Of a stretch of 64,000 nt of DNA, positions 35,587 to 47,621 are shown one piece after another. Under the pieces are notes generated by a model. The model saw only the letters and a list, made by a program, of their open reading frames with translations. It did no database searches and was not told the origin of the DNA. Position numbers and translations under genes: made by a program. This DNA comes from Capitulum mitella (Eukaryota > Arthropoda > Thecostraca > Pollicipedomorpha > Pollicipedidae): positions 12,030,393 through 12,094,392 of the forward strand of contig CP099851.1 in the NCBI GenBank assembly GCA_030062745.1, in the 5' to 3' direction. Positions within the stretch are counted from its first letter, which is position 1. Each line of letters starts with the position of its first letter.

Positions 35587-36472
35587 TCACTCTCCGGGCG
35601 CTGGCGCTCGACGTTTGGCGGGCTGGACCGCAGGGCTGCGTGTCGCTCTGGAAACCGCGGCGACGGATGATCTGATCGCCTCTCGAGTTCCTAGACGGTT
35701 CTGGGGTCGTTTCGACACACTTGCGACTTCAGGTGCCCTCACAGAGAAGAGGCCAGGGGACTCGAGTCTCGAGAACGAGGTTGCTAAAAAATTATCTCCC
35801 TCGGAAAGATCAGACGCATGCCAAACCTTTCTAGCAACCATGTCCGAGCCAGAGCAGCTGAGAGAGCATTACCACCGTCCCGCTGGAACCACTGGTCCTG
35901 CAGGCTGACACCACGTCTTTGCGCGAGTCTCTTCAGAAACCTGGAGAGAACCCGCCTGTACCTCACGGCATTCACAGTGACAAATTGACCGGCCGATTCT
36001 TCGAAGAATGGGCCAGTGATGCCATACGCGCTCAGGGCGCGCCAAGCAGTGCATTTCTGGCTTGAGAGGGCCCGTTCAGCCACTTTTCTGGTGGTTCTGT
36101 AGACTAGAACCTGGGGTTCTGGCTTTTCACACGACCGTCAAAACAACCTCTGAAAAGGATGCCGACGCGCTCACACGTCAAAAACTAGGCGCTGTGGGCG
36201 GCTCCGGTCTGCCTATGAGTCCGCGAAAGTTAATGATGGGTAGCGATCTTATATGGGAAGAACTGAATGTGATCTCTCGCGATCAGGCCTACTGTCACTT
36301 TGCTGCACCCAGATTCTTGGTTGAGTCTCCGCACACTTCTTCGAACTTTGCTGCAGGGCGCTCCTTGCTTTTTCGGCCGTCTTTTTGCATTGCTGGTTGA
36401 ATCTGGGACATGTTCCACCTTGTTCAAATTCTCCACACTGCCTTCTTGCATAAACTTATGGCCTATGTTCAA
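35587..36472 (-). mobile_element. Dead Tc1/mariner-superfamily DDE transposase
   Basis: Minus-strand pieces in order. About 36380-36240 has a helix-turn-helix segment, RRLNQESGCSKVTVGLIARD then HIQFFPYKI. About 36150-36085 is a decayed stretch including TTRKVAERALSS. At 36083-35784 there are TAWRALSAYGITGPFFEES, VTVNAVRYRRVLSRFLKRL and the catalytic-aspartate block DQWFQRDGG (D near 35877-35879). Then, in shifting frames, SRDSSPLASSL and GHLKSQVCRNDPRTV, matching the 'SPDL...FLWGxLK' region, and REAIRSSVAAVSRATRS at the end. The first catalytic D region is unrecognisable and several stops and frameshifts are present, so it is inactive. The + strand open frames here are shadows. Terminal repeats were not identified. 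Confidence 0.82.
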
Positions 36473-36539
36473 AAGTGCATTCCGGTCTGACGCTTTACGG
36501 ACTAAAAAATCGTTGAAATGTCCATCGAGCCCTTATTAA

Positions 36540-37769
36540 CCCTATTCCCGGAAGGGTGGACGGTATGGCCGATTCCTGGCAGCGGGGCGGGGGCGCGGAT
36601 TCGGTCCGCCCTGAGATCTCGAGAACTATACATCCGATTTCATCGCAACAAACGACAATCGATTTGCCATGACGCAAACCACATTTTTACAAAAGAAAGC
36701 TTTGAAAATTTTGAAAAGGGTGAATACAGGGAGAAAAATTCAAAATGAGGCTATTTTTGGACTTGTCATAACTCTGTTGTTTATGGACCGATTTTAAAGA
36801 CATATGCCTGAATCGAGAGATTATGAATGGGACTTTTGTCATTGGTCCATACATTTACAATTTTGAGAAAATTCACAGGCGTTCATAGGATTTCAAAGAA
36901 TACGAGGACTGCATTTTCAAAAACTGAATTAAAAAGGAAGGTAAAAACACCTTTTCAGCTTCTTATAGTCATGTTATACCGAAGAAGTATAAATCGTATT
37001 GCAATGTTTGCGTAATGTTAGCATAGGCGGTGCCAGGAACATGAAAAAGAGGGAACTCATGGTCACATGCTCCTCAGGCCAAAGTACGACTTTTCACCCT
37101 AAATGACCTCCAGTGACCTTAGAGTTACTTGGAATGATCTGGTGTGCATTTAATATTATTTGAAAATGTTTCCAGTCATTCGAATTCACTCCATTTGTAA
37201 AAATCCATTTTACTGCTGTTGTTATACAGCGTGCGCGCACGCAAAAAGCGTGCGCACACTGACATTTTAGGTCATAGTTCCGTAACCTGGCCTGATATCA
37301 AGTTGAACCTTCGTACATAAGTAGAAAGCACCCTCCTACGTCATATATGTTCTGGGTTTGGCACTGGAAAAGATAGCGCGAAAATCATTACTTTAAAGCC
37401 CAGTTTTGAATTTTGGCCTTTACCTGGCCTTGTTAAGTGGCCTCAGGCCAACAAAATTCCACTTGTAAATTTGCCCAAGTATTAACCTATACAACCATAT
37501 ATACGCGTAAGTTCTGTTTTAAAAACACTATTTTTGGCAGACATTTTTCTTTAACCTTCAACAGGACCATAAATGGCCTGAGGTGCCTCACAAAAACGAT
37601 GTCTGGCTTCCACCCTTCAGCAAAGTGGAATTACGAAATTTTGCCATAATGCGTAGACAGGATAGCTGGAAAAAGTCTCGTGAAGCTGCGTCAAAAGCCC
37701 CCTGTAAATGGGAACCAAAAATGCCGAGGGGTGAATTTACCCCCCCCCCCCTCCATGCCGGGAATATCG
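36540..37769 (+). mobile_element. TTAA element A4 (~1.23 kb)
   Basis: Perfect TTAA at 36536-36539 and 37770-37773. Left end CCCTATTCCCGGAAGGG; right end GCCGGGAATATCG (last bases changed from AGGG). Homologous along its length to A1 and A3 (AATTTTGAGAAAATTCA, ATGACCTCCAGTGACCTTAGAG). Contains a CGTGCGCGCACGC palindrome near 37230, not seen in other copies. Confidence 0.8.
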
Positions 37770-37773
37770 TTAA

Positions 37774-39020
37774 AGAATGTTCGAAGTGAAACCACGCGGC
37801 CTTTTTCCGTACTATAGGGCAGCATGGTGTACGCAAAGCCAGAGCCGAAAACCAAAATAGCAGAAACGAATCTCAAGATAAATGCATGCGCGCCAAAAAA
37901 ACCTTTACCCGTATCACCTCCAGCGAAGATAATTGGTCCTTCTATCGTGAGACCCCCGGTATTGCCAGTCTGAAATGAGGTGTACCTGCTAGACTGATGC
38001 TCTGTGTTTGTACAAAAGAGATACACACAATATGCACAAGTTCATAGCACATGATAATTCTATAAACAATGTTTGGAAGAAAAATCCGAAATGTTTTTAT
38101 TTTTAACTTTAACATTAACAGAGGCAGTCACGACCGCATGACTTCCGTAGTCATTCTGTCAGACTCAGCAGCGAAAGGAAAGGGGAATCATCCGACGAGA
38201 GCACAACAGGCTAGTAAGATAGTTGTGGGATGGTTTGGTAATCGCATTTCAGCATGTCTGTTTCCCCAAGGTGTTAAAACACTTTATCGCCTTTAAACTT
38301 GCTATATAATTAGCGAGATACGCATCCGATAAATGAAGATGTCACAAGTAGAAAAATATGTAAACTATATTTTGTAAAAATTTGTTTCCACAACGATCAT
38401 TCCGCTGTTGCTTGAAAAACATCGCATCACACAGGATTCGAACAACATCCTCACCTACACCACCATGGATAAAACACTACGTGATGTCACACCAGGCACA
38501 TTTCGACTGAAAAATAAGCCTGCTAATTGGAAGGAGACTCAAAACCATTTCGAAGGCTGCCGGAATTTTTGACGTAGACTTTACGCACTGGAAAATGCAA
38601 TAAAAGATGAAAGGTGGAAACAAAAGTGAACGGACATTGCAGCTCACAGGGTTACAACTACCTAGATTGCTAATGAATTCAATACATGTGTGATTTTTGT
38701 GGACATTTCCTAATAATTTAGTTCAGGTCATTCACTGCTATGACTTATTCCTTCAGTGTACCAGCCATTCCAACGCATTACTGCGGTGATATTTATCAGC
38801 TGATACGTAAAACAAAACGACGAGCAACTTTATCAGCTGTCGTTCCGGGCGTGGAATAAAATTACTATGACGCATGAGATGCACTGCTATTTTTATAAGA
38901 TGGAATCGGCTTGCCCTCAAGCTCAATGTGCGAATTTCTGGTACCGTTTGGTGAAAAACGGCATGCATCTTAAACCTCGAAAGTAATTACTTCAGTAACT
39001 TTCGCGGTTTGCTCACGTAT
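37774..39020. other. Gene-free stretch before duplication copy 2
   Basis: No convincing gene or repeat. Confidence 0.35.
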
Positions 39021-40741
39021 ACAGCTTCCTTCACCTCAGGAGATATATTTGATTCCACTCAGGTCTTGCGCCGCACGCAGCGCGATGCGGGTAATTCGCA
39101 CCGTACCCGCCCCGCATTGCACGGCGTCCAAACCGCTGCTACCAATTCTCGTGGACATCCGCACCGATAAAATCACGTCCAAATCTGCCACACTGCTCAT
39201 GCTAGGTTATCGGGGCAATACGGCATAAAACCATGGCCCTTACCAGCAGGAAAGCGCTCCAAAGTTTCGTAATATTTTGTGCCTGGAGACGACGAGGCTG
39301 CTTGCAAAACGGGTAAGATAATTAGGTATCACGCGCAAAAACAATACTACAGGACTTTGTTACCATCTGCAGAGGAAGCATACGGTTCGGATCGGTAAGA
39401 CAGACACCGGCGGGTGAAGTTCCAAGAAAACGAAGGCAGTTAAGCGGCCATACCTGTTGATTTCTCTTCTGAACCAGGCTGACTGAAGGGACGTAATTAT
39501 TTTGCGAGTCTCCACGTGTTCCTATTTTTTCCCCATCCCCCCAATTCTGGTAAAATGTAAAATCTAGAACAAACCCTAATTTATAGAAGAATTTGTCGAT
39601 GATCGATGAACAAGGTAAAAGTCTACAATTTGCTGGTAAAAATCAAAAGCTGTATCGTTTCCCATCCTTAGTGGCAACCCCGGCAAAGGATAACCGTAGT
39701 ACAAAACAGAAGTGATACAGCTACTTGAATGGTTCTATGATATCTGTGGTCAGGCACGGCGGAAATGGGGTGGTATTGAATGGGGGATGCGCGGGAAAAT
39801 GCCCTCCCCCACCCAATTTCAACTAGTGTCATCGAGGGAGGAGGGAGCAGTCTTGTCAATAAATAACGATTGAAGACCGCTAAACCGTTTTAGGTAACTG
39901 GGTTCGCATGCTGCCTGAATAGTTTCACCGGAAGATGTTGAGTTTCAAGTCATCATCACATTAATGCAATGGCTCGACAAACATAACAACATGGATGGGC
40001 AAACCCCTTATATTACCATTGTTGGCCATGCCATGCAAGCTGTGCGATGTGCAAGCGGACACCCCATCGTATCGCATTGTTCTACCATATCGTGCCAACG
40101 GGTGCTGTCGACGTATCAACACAGCATCCACCAGGGCTGTGTCGATATTTTGTCTACGGAATTTTGTTGGGGGGGGGGGGTTGGAGCAGATCTTCCAGCT
40201 TGTTATTCCAGTAATGCCTATTTACTACGGTGGTATAAGAATGAAATCACGAGTAATCTGCATACATGTTAATTTCCGGTGCTCAATCGGTAATCCTCTA
40301 GAAGAGAAATGCTGTCTGGCAAACAACAGTCCCTGGAAGGAATTTCAGGGTCTGTTGCACTACTAGGTTCCCTATGATATTTTGCACTTAAATATATTTT
40401 CAGTGCGTTATTGATCCTTGCCCGGTACAATGTCATTCATTCATCTACCATTTGGTATATAGTCTGTTTATATTTATGCGACCTTGATATTGCTGCTGAA
40501 CATGATGCATTCGATATTTCTTTTTTCATTCCATGTTTTGTTTGATGAAATAATTGCTTTTTCCACTCTAATCTCCATATCGATATCTGGCGTCAGATAT
40601 TTTCCCGTTCAAGATTTACGCCGGACAATATTGATCTTTTTCGATGTTTATGTTTGTTAGATTGCTATAAATCCTGTCATTTGATACCAAATGGTATTAG
40701 TTTTTGCAATATGGTTTAAAATTGCACCAAGAAATGCTCTC

Positions 40742-40793
40742 TGACCTGATATTTGACTCTGCAAGAGGTCATGCTGGGTCAAATATCAGGTCA
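40742..40793. repeat. Perfect 16-bp inverted repeat containing AGGTCA
   Basis: TGACCTGATATTTGAC (40742-40757), 20-nt spacer with another AGGTCA, then GTCAAATATCAGGTCA (40778-40793). The corresponding part of duplication copy 1 (about 25915-25945) keeps AGGTCA and GGGTCA words but not the perfect arms. Confidence 0.85.
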
Positions 40794-41776
40794 TTCGCAT
40801 TTTGCGTGAGCCCCAAGCATATTGGAAAGGCGTGGTTAAAACCAACTTATGCTTTACGAGAAGACAAGTAGTTGCGAAAAACGGTCATGTTCAAGGCAAA
40901 AATGCATGGTTTTAAGAAGTTAATTCTTTGGAAATATACCACATAAAAATGCGTCAGTACTGGTTTTCGGGGTACAGCTGCATGAGAAATAATTATTCTT
41001 TATTTCTGGACCTTGTTATTTTTTTCTGTAACCTACCATCTACCCTGTGCCTTCCCCCTCCCTCATATTTCGGCCGCAATGTTTTGGGCTCTTGTCTTTT
41101 TGTGTTACTGCAGCTGATAAACGTTATCAGCAGATCTCTTCTGTACATGCTACCACTGGCGAGGCAAGCGTACGACGAACTGATAGACAAAACATTTTTG
41201 CAGTGACTTCGCATTAAAAAAATCTGATATCTCCGCAAAGAATCTTGCATTTATTGTATAAGCGTACGTATTTATTTCACACATTTATTTTAACACCATA
41301 CATAACCCTGTATTGTATGCACTACCACTGATATACAGTCGTCACTGGAAAATGGGCGGACGAGACATTTTTGCAGTGGTTTGGAATTAAAAAGAAAAAA
41401 ATGTTGCGTCTCCACAGAAAAACCGGTATTACCTTTTATCACTTCGAGCATTCCGATCCTTTTCCCCCGCCCCCAGCTGCCCAGTTTTTCCTTCACGAGG
41501 AAGGGACTGGTGATGCACTGCGGAGGCTGAGCTCCCCAATTACCATGGTAGACGAGGCCTTAGCCTTCATGGCCGAAAGCAATTCACAGCAGAGGGATCA
41601 CGTCATCTTCTCTGAAGACCTAGGTCTGAAGTGAACCACCAATTCAGCAATGAAAATGCGGCTTATTTGGCCGATGGATATCCGTAAACTACGAACGTCA
41701 TTGAAATAAGCTTCTGAACAACCAATGACTGCTTTTTACATCGCTCATCAGCAAACGGTTGCTACCTGAGCTGCTC

Positions 41777-42793
41777 TTAGAGGACGGTGCCGGCTACGGT
41801 GTTTTCAGCCCAGAACAGCTGCGGGTAGTCCCGTCTCAGCTGTTCGTATTCGGGGATCTGAGCCGGCGGCTGCGGCAGGTGGGCTCCCTGCGGCTGGAAG
41901 CCGTCCTCGTCAGCCACGTAGCTGACCTGGTAGGTCTGGCCGTCGTCGGCAACGAACTGGTAGCTGCCCTTCTGGCGGAGACTGCCTGTGTCCGGCAGTG
42001 GTCCGGGCTCTATCCGACCCACTTCCTCCACCTGAGGGAGAATAGGAGCAATTCGCCACTTGGGAAAAATAGTTGGAACGAATGCAGTTTGCCAAACAGA
42101 AGAACAAATAGAAAACTAACGAAATATAAGTCATACAAATTCAAGTTCCGGGATACTCACGAAATACATAAAATATGTAAGCTATTGACTTGAAAATGTA
42201 AGAGATCGTAGAACAAGTATTGCTGCTATTATTTCATGAGAAATCTGCCCGTTCACGAAAAAACAAAAATGTCCCGTGATACCAATCAGGTATCATGGTT
42301 CAATGCCTTGTTCTCTCACCCGTTGTCCGTTGTCCTGTTCGTAGCTATATTCATAGTTCCCGTAAACGTCTTGCACGAACTTTTGACTGATGACACGGAT
42401 CTCAGGCTGACCATTTCTAGAGTACTGTTGGCCAGTCAAGTCCTGGCCGACGTCCTTGATCTGAGACTGTGGCGCAGCCAAAGCAGCAGCTGCAAGGAAC
42501 ACGACTGTATACTGAAAAACAGCAAAACACATTCTCTCACATGTTGGTCATGTTAAGGTGTGTGAAGTCATACATAAAATATTACTAACAAATGGCGTCA
42601 CGCCAAAGGATTGCTGCACCCATCGCAAAATGTATGCAAACAATATATCTAACTACACAAATATTATTAAGAACAGAAACTGATCGAGCCGCAGTGAAAA
42701 AAAAACAAACCAGCAGGACATAGGTCAGACCGAAAAACAAATTACAAACAGTACGTATTTGTCACTCCACGGTCGCGTACGTACCAGCTGCAT
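41777..42793 (-). CDS. Cuticle protein gene 3 (RR chitin-binding), complete, three exons
   Basis: Duplicate of gene 2. Exon 1 is 42793-42785 (ATGCAGCTG, donor GTACGT), exon 2 42511-42320, exon 3 42031-41777 (stop TAA region at 41777-41779). Exon sizes (9, 192, 255 nt) and phases (0, 0) equal those of gene 2; introns are 273 and 288 bp. The signal peptide reads MQLYTVVFLAAAALAA. The mature part has IKDVGQDLTGQQYSRNGQPE, then VQDVYGNYEYSYEQDNGQR before intron 2, GSYQFVADDGQTYQVSYVAD-EDGFQPQGAHLPQPP, and the C-terminus PQLFWAENTVAGTVL. Differences from gene 2 lie in the linker after the signal peptide and at the extreme C-terminus; the chitin-binding core is almost unchanged. This suggests constraint or recent conversion. 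Role: extracellular chitin binding in cuticle. Confidence 0.93.
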
Positions 42794-42837
42794 GTCTGCT
42801 ACTAGGCGGTGCGGGAGACTGATGTTCGCTAAAGGAC

Positions 42838-42864
42838 AGCTGCCGGTTTTTATTCCCGGCAGTT
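42838..42864 (-). promoter_or_regulatory. Core promoter of cuticle gene 3: TATA-like box inside an inverted repeat
   Basis: CTGCCGG (42840-42846), spacer TTTTTATTC, CCGGCAG (42856-42862): identical to the module of gene 2 and at the same distance from the ATG. Conserved flanks on the ATG side include GTCTGCTACTAGGCGGTG and GATGTTCGCTAAAGGACAG. Confidence 0.7.
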
Positions 42865-43171
42865 AGCTCCCTTTCGTTCGACTGGACGCGACCAAGCGAT
42901 CATGGCAGTCTGCCATCCTTCCGAGTGGGTTTGGGATTTTTTTTCAGATGGTGAGCTGTCGACCTGAGTTTGTCAAAACCTGTTTGCTTTCGTAACCGTA
43001 TTATAAGTGGCACATAGATGGACTGCAGACGGAAACTGAGGCCGTGACGTTTTCGGTGTTTTCTTTTGTGGTGGCTGGCAGCAAAGATAACAATCAATCA
43101 GGATTAAAGGTGTGGTGCGCAACCGTTCAATGAAAGCAAATTTGAACTTCAATGCGTAAATGTTGATTTAA

Positions 43172-43797
43172 CCCTATTCCCGGCAACGGGGTTGAGTCCG
43201 CCCCCTCGGCTTTTTTGCTTGCCAGTTCCAGGGTTTTTGGCGCAGCTTCACGAAAGGTGGTCACTTTTCCTACGTATTCTTTCTACGCACTGTAACAAGG
43301 TTTCGTAAATCGATCTTAATAAGGGTGGAGCCAGGCAACGTTTTAGGTAAGTACCTCAGGCCTTTTTTGGCCATGTTGAGGGTAAAAGAAAAATGGCTGT
43401 CAAAATGGCGTTTTAAACTTTTGTTTTTTTTTAAACACAACTTAAAACTTTTGATGGGTGTATAGGTCAAACGTTGGACAAAATACAAATGTAATTTTGT
43501 TAAGCTGAAGTAATTTTTGCAAGGCCAGTTGAAGGTCACACGTCCAAATTTGGTTTTCTAATGATAATTTTAAGGCTATTTTTCCCGAATACCAACCCCG
43601 GAGTATATATGACGTAGAAGGGTGTCTTTTTTGTACCAACTTTCAGGTTGATGTCGGGTCGGGTCATTCACATCATGCCAAATCGTTTGCCGTTGGTTGC
43701 AACGAAATCGGATGTGTAATTCGCGAGAACTCTGGGGGCGTATACGCCCTCCCCCTGCAGGGAATCGGCCATACCGTCTAGCCCTCGGGGAATAGTG
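43172..43797 (-). mobile_element. TTAA element A5, internally deleted (~0.63 kb)
   Basis: TTAA at 43168-43171. Ends are CCCTATTCCCGGCAACGG and CTCGGGGAATAGTG. It aligns with both halves of A2 but lacks about 600 bp of the middle. Copy 1 of the duplication shows the unoccupied site (GTTGATTTAAAATGATATC, 28372-28390), so A5 inserted after the duplication. Confidence 0.8.
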
Positions 43798-45069
43798 TGC
43801 GCTATCACATCAACATGCGTGTTCTCATTAACATGGCCACCAATTAAACTTGACAGAGAGTAAGGCTTTTCATGTGAGTCTAATCGCTAATGTCTTTCAA
43901 CAATTTTATCACGTGATATCATGAATCAGCATGCTAATTTGCCAACTAATTGTGACATCACACTGCATATCGTGAAATTTAGAAACGAATCATGAAATGG
44001 AAGTTGATGGCCTTGAAGCTCTGGCTGAGAAGCAGCTTCAGAATATTCAGGCTTGCGCAATGCAGTTGCGACCATAGCGAAGCTGATACAGGTGTCTTGG
44101 GAACAGTTTCGGGTTCAAAACAGTAAAAACGCCTTCAAATGTTTTAAGTCTATGTTAAGCCCAAGTAATGGGACCTGCTACATGGCGTTCAGCTCTTGCA
44201 AGGCATGGTGACGACAGCCGCTTTACTCCAGAAAACACCAGACTACACCTTTGATTTTTTGTACCGCATCGACCACTGAGGTATTTTAGTGGCCCGTATT
44301 TTTGCGCCAGCTGCTGCTGAGAAATGAACACGCGGTCAGCAAAACATGAGCCCTGGTGAAGTCGTCCACTGTGGTCACTGCCAATGTCCCATTGACGTCT
44401 GGTCTGGATATCGCCCTCTAGAGCACACATCCTAGGGTAGAATGGGGTTGGGGCGAGAGGGAACACGCGTTCCTGGTGGCTCGATCACGAGCAGTTGATT
44501 TGAAAGGTTAACAGCGTAAAACATCATTTGGTAGATTCTATGGTTATTTCAGACCGAACATTTTGTAGGTGTCGGCCGACCTGGTAGCATCATGATGCAA
44601 TTCATGCTGCAATCGCAATGTTGCTTCTTTGTTTCTGAAACCAATCAGCATGCCCAAGCGTCGATCGCTCTGGCGTTCTCGAGAACCCCTTAAGGGTATG
44701 AATGAAGTCCAAAAACAAAAAAGGTCTGAAGTCTAAAATCAGTTTTTAGCAGCTGTTGGCACATTGGTTTTACACGCAAAACAAAATTCCGAAACACCAG
44801 GTCATTTCAGGTTGCTGGCCTCGTTAAACTTTAAGCAAAACATGTAAAAAAAACACACATAGACGTACGCCAGTTATTGCCAAATAAAGACAGAACTAAA
44901 TAGTGCTATCCAAACCCCAACTCATTATCTGTAAGATACATGAGGTCAGTTTCTGGGAAACTATTTGCCTTGGCATTAGATCAGTCCTAATGACATGATG
45001 TTTTTGGCCTTTCTGACAAATTAATTTATGGGAAATTTTTGGAAGAGCGATATAAAAATTATACGCATA

Positions 45070-46190
45070 CTGAAGGATGCAACAGGGCATCCGTGATGTG
45101 TTAGTGACTGGAGATTAGGTCAACAAGCCATATGATCGTATATACAGGGAACTGTTTATGGTATTGCATAGTAGTAGCGCATTTTATCACTGTACATACA
45201 TCATACATTGTATATATTAGGATTAAACAATGAAATCGGGTATTGGTCGTTCCAAACAATTTGACTGCGTTTTGGACATGGCAAAATTGTCAAACACCGA
45301 AAGAAGACGACAGGTCTTATTTTTTTTTTGTTTTTGTTTGTTCTGCTTAAAAAATTTCAAAGGGAACAAATGTTCAGAGAAGGCAGCTGCGACTCGTTCT
45401 GGCAATTTCTCCCTACCCAAACACAGACGAAGATATCACTTCGTTTTGTGGTACATAGAAAACGACCCCAACGCGTTGCGACAAAACTAAATGACTTAAG
45501 ATCAACTGATGTAACATTTCAATTCCTAATCGTGACCGTATTTTCCTTTCTTTTTGCTAGGTAACTTAACGTTTTGCTTACTCTAGTAACAACCGTTTTC
45601 TGTTGGTAAGTGGCAATTTTAACGCGTGCTGCTACGGTGCTGAACTTTCCAATAGACATCACGTGTTCTACATTTACTCCTTCATATTTTTCAAGTCATT
45701 TCAAACAGGTGTCAGACTGCTGTATCCAGAGACTGCTTGCTATGGAAGGGCCTGTACCTCCGCTTTCTGGACAGAGGGAGACAGGAATGTTTTTCCCTTC
45801 CCCCTTTTCCCCGGATGCCCCAAACTACAGGTATGTCAAGGGAGGCCCTCATTGCCCTCAAGCATTGCCAGGGGGGGGGGGCCTCTTACTACTCCGGGAG
45901 GCCCATTTGTCGCCATAGTTGACCCCTTACCATCACAGGAAACATCACCGCTCCAGATCATTTATCATCATCAGAGGCCCTTTCACTGCCACCAGGCCCT
46001 TTTTCCGTCTTTTTTTTCTTGAAAGAGTTCCGGGTACCGACCACCATTCTTGACACTTGAACGATGGGTTTAACCTTCGCCAGTGTTCGCAATCGTGCAA
46101 CGAAAAATTCAAGCGTGTAGCTTATTCTTTAAACCAGATGACATTACTCAGTTTGACTCCTGGGTGACATGGTGACCAGCAGGCCAGCTT
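45070..46190. other. Sequence present only in duplication copy 2
   Basis: No counterpart seen in copy 1. Contains polypyrimidine-rich and GGAGGCCC-rich parts (about 45820-46010) but no recognisable gene or clear element ends. Confidence 0.4.
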
Positions 46191-46261
46191 AAACGAGGTC
46201 ATTTCAGTGAATTATGGTTCCCACGGGATGCTTTGAACAATAGCATATGGCGTGCTCTTAA

Positions 46262-47196
46262 CCCTCGCCAGGCAATTAGGGGAGGATGTCATAGGAACCC
46301 CCTACGATTTTTCAAGGATGGACAGCAACGAAGAGGCGCAGACACAGGAAACTTGGGTACCTTATGATGCACGCTTTTACACATTGTGCCAATCTTTTAC
46401 TTCAAATAACCTCTGATCACTGACCCAGAACAGATTAAGTTATCCCATTTTTGCCCGGCTGACATCATCTGACATTTTGAAAAATGTTGGTTATCCCCAG
46501 TGCGTACACACTTCGCATGGTCACAGATGATCAGAACCACATCTACGCTTTCTTTCTGTTCAGTTTTTTTTCTGTCCCATTCCTGTAAATTTTGGTCCCT
46601 AAAATAACGACCCTGGTCAGCGTTAAAATAACACCTCGTCATTATTGGGCTTTTACCTTGTGGCTGTGTCGCTGCCTGATGTTTTTGTGACTTACCTGCA
46701 GAAAATGGTCTGGAACATGGGTTTTCTGACGTAACGGGTATTGCATGAACCGATATTGTAGGATTTTATGTTGTGCTGTGTGTGATCATTGAAAATGCGG
46801 TAGATGGTTTGACGAACACCAGAAACTTCCGACTGATATGTGTCAAGTTTGACCTAGGTTGATCTTGTTTGACCTTCATACAGTAGTTGCAGACTTCATA
46901 ATCGTCCCAACAAAGTTTCGGCGTGATCTAGCATGAACACCATCTTTTAAATGAGAAAAAACGGGCACGAAACAAAAAGACAAAAAGGATGATTTGACTT
47001 AAGAGACCTCTCGTGACCTAAATACTGGCCTGATTGGACGAACTCTGGGTGGTTTCTTCTACTTTTGCAGAAGCGCGTTTTTGTTTTTGTTTTTTTTTTC
47101 TTTGCCACTTACAATACTCGAGATCTTGGGGTGGTCTCATGACCCCTTTTCCCGCTCGACCCGGCGTCATGGATCTGGAGGTTGGCTCGGCGAGAG
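46262..47196 (+). mobile_element. TTAA element C2 (~0.94 kb)
   Basis: TTAA at 46258-46261. Left end CCCTCGCCAGGCAATTAGGGG; right end GGCTCGGCGAGAG followed by TTGG (decayed TTAA). Aligns with the two outer parts of C1 and occupies the equivalent site in the duplication. Non-coding. Confidence 0.7.
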
Positions 47197-47621
47197 TTGG
47201 GGGTTCAAGACGACTTCGGAATATGAATAAGATCTCATACTACTGTTGGTACACCAATCAGCGTTTCCGATTACATCAAGATCCTTTTAAGACTGATAAA
47301 AGGTTTACTGTTTCAAGATTATTGTTGGTAAACCTAAGGATGGCTATACTTATATAAGCTGCATTTTGCTAAATCTCATTTTAAATACGCACTGCGATGG
47401 TGCATTAGTCATGAGAAAGACCTCCGGGCCAAGCCGTTGGCTGGCAGGTTATCGAGTGACCCTCGCGATACTACTTCTTATTCGAAAGAAGTCGGAAAAC
47501 TTAATAACTCTCCTCCTCTAGCATCTGTAGTCGGCGGTGTCAGCGGGCCTGAGAACATAGGACGCATATGGAAAGATTATTTCTCGGATATCCTGAACTC
47601 GGTTTCCCATCAGCGTCTTAA

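Larger units (their letters stand above)
39020..47280. repeat. Segmental duplication, copy 2
   Basis: Partner of 22310-33640 in the same orientation (landmarks under copy 1). It carries A5 in place of an empty TTTAA site at 28378-28382 of copy 1, and about 1.1 kb (45070-46190) that has no visible match in copy 1. It lacks D1, A3 and B2. Confidence 0.85.

Noticed and set aside
35230..35908. Plus-strand open frames up to 146 codons
   Set aside because: They are antisense shadows of the decayed minus-strand Tc1/mariner-type transposase, which accounts for the open frame on that strand.
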